A stretch of DNA of 60,056 nt from Bacteroides faecis MAJ27 (GTDB lineage: Bacteria; Bacteroidota; Bacteroidia; Bacteroidales; Bacteroidaceae): contig NZ_FNNN01000031.1 in NCBI RefSeq assembly GCF_900106755.1, forward strand, positions 1 to 60,056, written 5' to 3'. How positions within the stretch are numbered: the first letter of the stretch is position 1; the number at the start of each line of letters is the position of its first letter. The position numbers and the translations under genes were made by a program. The notes beneath the pieces are model-generated. The model was not told the DNA's origin, did not search any database, and was given only the letters and a program-made list of their open reading frames with translations. This document shows, in pieces, positions 58,811-60,056 of this stretch.

Positions 58811-59614
58811 ATGAAAGTAAGATTTATAAGCCTGGCGAGTGGCAGCAGTGGGAACTGCTATTATCTGGGTACTGATACCTATGGAATACTAATAGATGCC
58901 GGTATTGGCATCCGTACCATCAAGAAAACACTGAAAGATTTCAATATTCTGATGGAAAGTGTACGTGCTGTATTTGTAACACACGATCATGCAGACCATA
59001 TCAAGGCAGTAGGGCATTTAGGGGAAAAGATGAATATACCTGTTTATACCACAGCCCGTATTCATGAGGGAATTAATCGTAGTTACTGTATGACGGAAAA
59101 GCTCAGCACATCGGTTCGTTATCTGGAGAAGCAAGTGCCTATGATGCTCGAGGACTTCCGCATCGAATCTTTTGAGGTTCCTCACGACGGGACGGACAAC
59201 GTAGGGTATTGCATAGAAATAGACGGCAAAGTCTTTTCTTTTTTAACTGACCTTGGGGAGATCACTCCGACAGCGGCAAATTATATCAGTAAAGCGAATT
59301 ATCTGATTCTGGAAGCGAATTATGATGAAGAGATGCTTAAAATGGGACCTTACCCTCAATATCTGAAAGAACGGATTATGAGTAGAACCGGGCATATGAG
59401 CAATTCTGCCACTGCTGAGTTTCTGGCAGAAAATATCACTGAACATTTACGTTATATCTGGTTGTGCCATCTAAGCAAAGACAATAATCATCCGGAGTTG
59501 GCCTATAAAACGGTAGAATGGAAATTAAAGAACAAAGGAGTAATTGTAGGTAAAGATGTGCAACTGCTTGCTTTAAAGCGAAATACGCCTTCAGAGCTTT
59601 ATGTGTTCGAATAA
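58811..59614 (+). CDS. MBL-fold metallo-hydrolase (WalJ/YycJ-like)
   Basis: The 267-residue protein has the metallo-beta-lactamase fold with FISLASGSSGNCYYLGTDT near 5-23, the metal-binding FVTHDHADHIKAVG near 56-69 and SFLTDLGEITP near 142-152, and a C-terminal ICHLSKDNNHPE-type block (LCHLSKDNNHPE near 221-232). It resembles the YycJ/WalJ/VicX group, which are nucleases or DNA-related hydrolases in Gram-positive bacteria. The role in Bacteroides is not established. It is cytoplasmic and monocistronic. Confidence 0.88.
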   Translation: MKVRFISLASGSSGNCYYLGTDTYGILIDAGIGIRTIKKTLKDFNILMESVRAVFVTHDHADHIKAVGHLGEKMNIPVYTTARIHEGINRSYCMTEKLSTSVRYLEKQVPMMLEDFRIESFEVPHDGTDNVGYCIEIDGKVFSFLTDLGEITPTAANYISKANYLILEANYDEEMLKMGPYPQYLKERIMSRTGHMSNSATAEFLAENITEHLRYIWLCHLSKDNNHPELAYKTVEWKLKNKGVIVGKDVQLLALKRNTPSELYVFE

Positions 59615-59650
59615 CCATGAAAAAAAGATAGTAAAAAAGCTGCATTATTG

Positions 59651-59682
59651 TTTGGACAAATGAAATAAAAGACCTACTTTTG
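59651..59682 (+). promoter_or_regulatory. Promoter of the tRNA-Lys genes
   Basis: TTTG (59651-59654) and TACTTTTG (59675-59682) are separated by 20 bp, a textbook Bacteroides promoter. Transcription should begin near 59688, about 16 bases before the first tRNA. Confidence 0.8.
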
Positions 59683-59703
59683 CAACCGCAAACGAGGAAA
59701 TAA

Positions 59704-59776
59704 GCACTCTTAGCTCAGTTGGTAGAGCAACTGACTCTTAATCAGTGGGTCCAGGGTTCGAATCCCTGAGGGTGTA
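59704..59776 (+). tRNA. tRNA-Lys (anticodon CTT), copy 1
   Basis: The 73-base sequence folds as a complete cloverleaf: acceptor GCACTCT/AGGGTGT, D stem GCTC/GAGC, anticodon stem ACTGA/TCAGT with loop CTCTTAA (anticodon CTT), T arm CAGGG TTCGAAT CCCTG and discriminator A. The CCA end is not encoded. It reads the Lys codon AAG. It is the first of two identical copies in one transcript. Confidence 0.95.
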
Positions 59777-59807
59777 CAAGTCCGAAGTTGCAATGTGAAA
59801 AAAGTTT

Positions 59808-59880
59808 GCACTCTTAGCTCAGTTGGTAGAGCAACTGACTCTTAATCAGTGGGTCCAGGGTTCGAATCCCTGAGGGTGTA
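59808..59880 (+). tRNA. tRNA-Lys (anticodon CTT), copy 2
   Basis: This 73-base gene is identical to copy 1 in every position and lies 31 bases after it. Both are followed by one terminator, so they form a two-gene transcription unit. Confidence 0.95.
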
Positions 59881-59891
59881 CAAAAGCATAG

Positions 59892-59922
59892 AAGGAGAAT
59901 CTTAAAAAGGTTCTCCTTTTTT
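59892..59922 (+). terminator. Terminator of the tRNA-Lys pair
   Basis: A perfect 8-bp stem AAGGAGAA (59892-59899) with TTCTCCTT (59911-59918) is followed by a T run to 59922. Confidence 0.85.
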
Positions 59923-60001
59923 ATTATAATTCGACTTGTCACTTGTATGGGGGGAGAGAATGGATCAATGAATAAATCTGAGGGATGAAATTACAAATTC
60001 T

Positions 60002-60009
60002 TATCTTTG
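60002..60009 (+). promoter_or_regulatory. -7 box inside the right terminal repeat
   Basis: TATCTTTG lies 18 bases before ATG 60028. The same box is present, mirrored, at 48-55 in the left copy. Confidence 0.55.
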
Positions 60010-60027
60010 CCTTCAAATTTATAGAAA

Positions 60028-60056
60028 ATGGAGTTAAATGTTTATCGTCTTCTTCT
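60028..60056 (+). CDS. 5' end of an unidentified gene, cut by the window edge
   Basis: The ATG at 60028 opens MELNVYRLL before the window ends. It is identical to the start that runs outward at 29-1. Nothing can be said about the product. Confidence 0.4.

Larger units (their letters stand above)
59961..60056 (+). repeat. Right copy of the 96-bp inverted repeat at the window ends
   Basis: This stretch is the exact reverse complement of 1-96. It starts 38 bases after the tRNA terminator and contains a promoter box and the first codons of an unseen gene. The sequences just inside the two copies (59960 and 97) differ, so the repeat edge is sharp. Confidence 0.95.

Noticed and set aside
59704..59880. 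Two identical tRNA-Lys sequences as a possible integration (attL-like) duplication
   Set aside because: Both copies are complete cloverleaf genes with one shared promoter and terminator and a short spacer. This is an ordinary tandem tRNA unit. No integrase lies beside it.

Overview
The window looks like chromosomal DNA from a gut Bacteroides, close to the B. thetaiotaomicron / B. ovatus group. The evidence is the Bacteroides promoter (TTTG, about 20 bp, then TAnnTTTG) found upstream of most genes, the families present (TamL lipoprotein, DUF4296, DUF2776, BT0820-type HAD phosphatase, M56/TonB sensors), and a gene order that I recall as similar to the B. thetaiotaomicron BT_077x-BT_082x region. 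The last point is from memory and was not searched.

Layout. 1-3.4 kb: a small frameshifted gene, a possible 21-residue ORF with its own terminator, a TPR protein, and the pabB-pabC pair for p-aminobenzoate. 3.5-9.1 kb: DUF2461 and YhcH-family proteins, a branching enzyme, a PepSY-like protein and an intracellular GH13 amylase. 9.1-13.1 kb: patatin, a NapH/NapG-like ferredoxin fusion, a Tat-exported DUF362 protein and an ECF-S-like membrane protein, the last three probably one operon. 13.6-17 kb: PPK2, a small PepSY-like protein, a ddl gene wrecked by an internal deletion, and a GNAT/DUF169 pair. 17.1-21.4 kb: a beta-barrel protein, two LytS-type kinases (the first a pseudokinase), a LytTR regulator and an RRM protein. 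21.6-26.6 kb: a glutamine synthetase family enzyme, a Met-rich membrane protein, a sucC fragment, fabD and thiD. 26.9-32.2 kb: a xylose locus (Nudix-type regulator, xylB, xylA, xylE). 32.3-34.6 kb: a divergent HU-like / VapE-like pair. 34.7-40.1 kb: an arsenic operon (arsR, ArsE-like, arsF, arsG, arsD, arsA, arsC, acr3). 40.3-60 kb: a GNAT-nitrilase, DUF2776, ileS, a DksA-like protein, lspA, a DUF4296 lipoprotein, a TrmH-type methyltransferase, a BlaI/M56/TonB cassette, tamL, small lipoproteins, an MFS carrier, a WalJ-type hydrolase and two identical tRNA-Lys genes.

Main points of interest. (1) The M56 peptidase ORF ends at an in-frame A AAA AAC slippery heptamer; a -1 shift there fuses it exactly to the following TonB-domain ORF. 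(2) Three intergenic spacers each carry a different short palindrome repeated every 22-23 bp: GTTTATWATAAAC x3 at 13321, a CACAT..TGTG type x3 at 32992, and TTGGTTTNAAACCAA x4 at 41833. (3) A perfect 16-bp terminator hairpin for the TrmH-type gene lies inside the coding sequence of the opposing gene. (4) The two ends of the window are exact 96-bp reverse complements, both running into the start of the same unseen gene.

All calls come from reading the sequence and from knowledge of the families. No database search was run.
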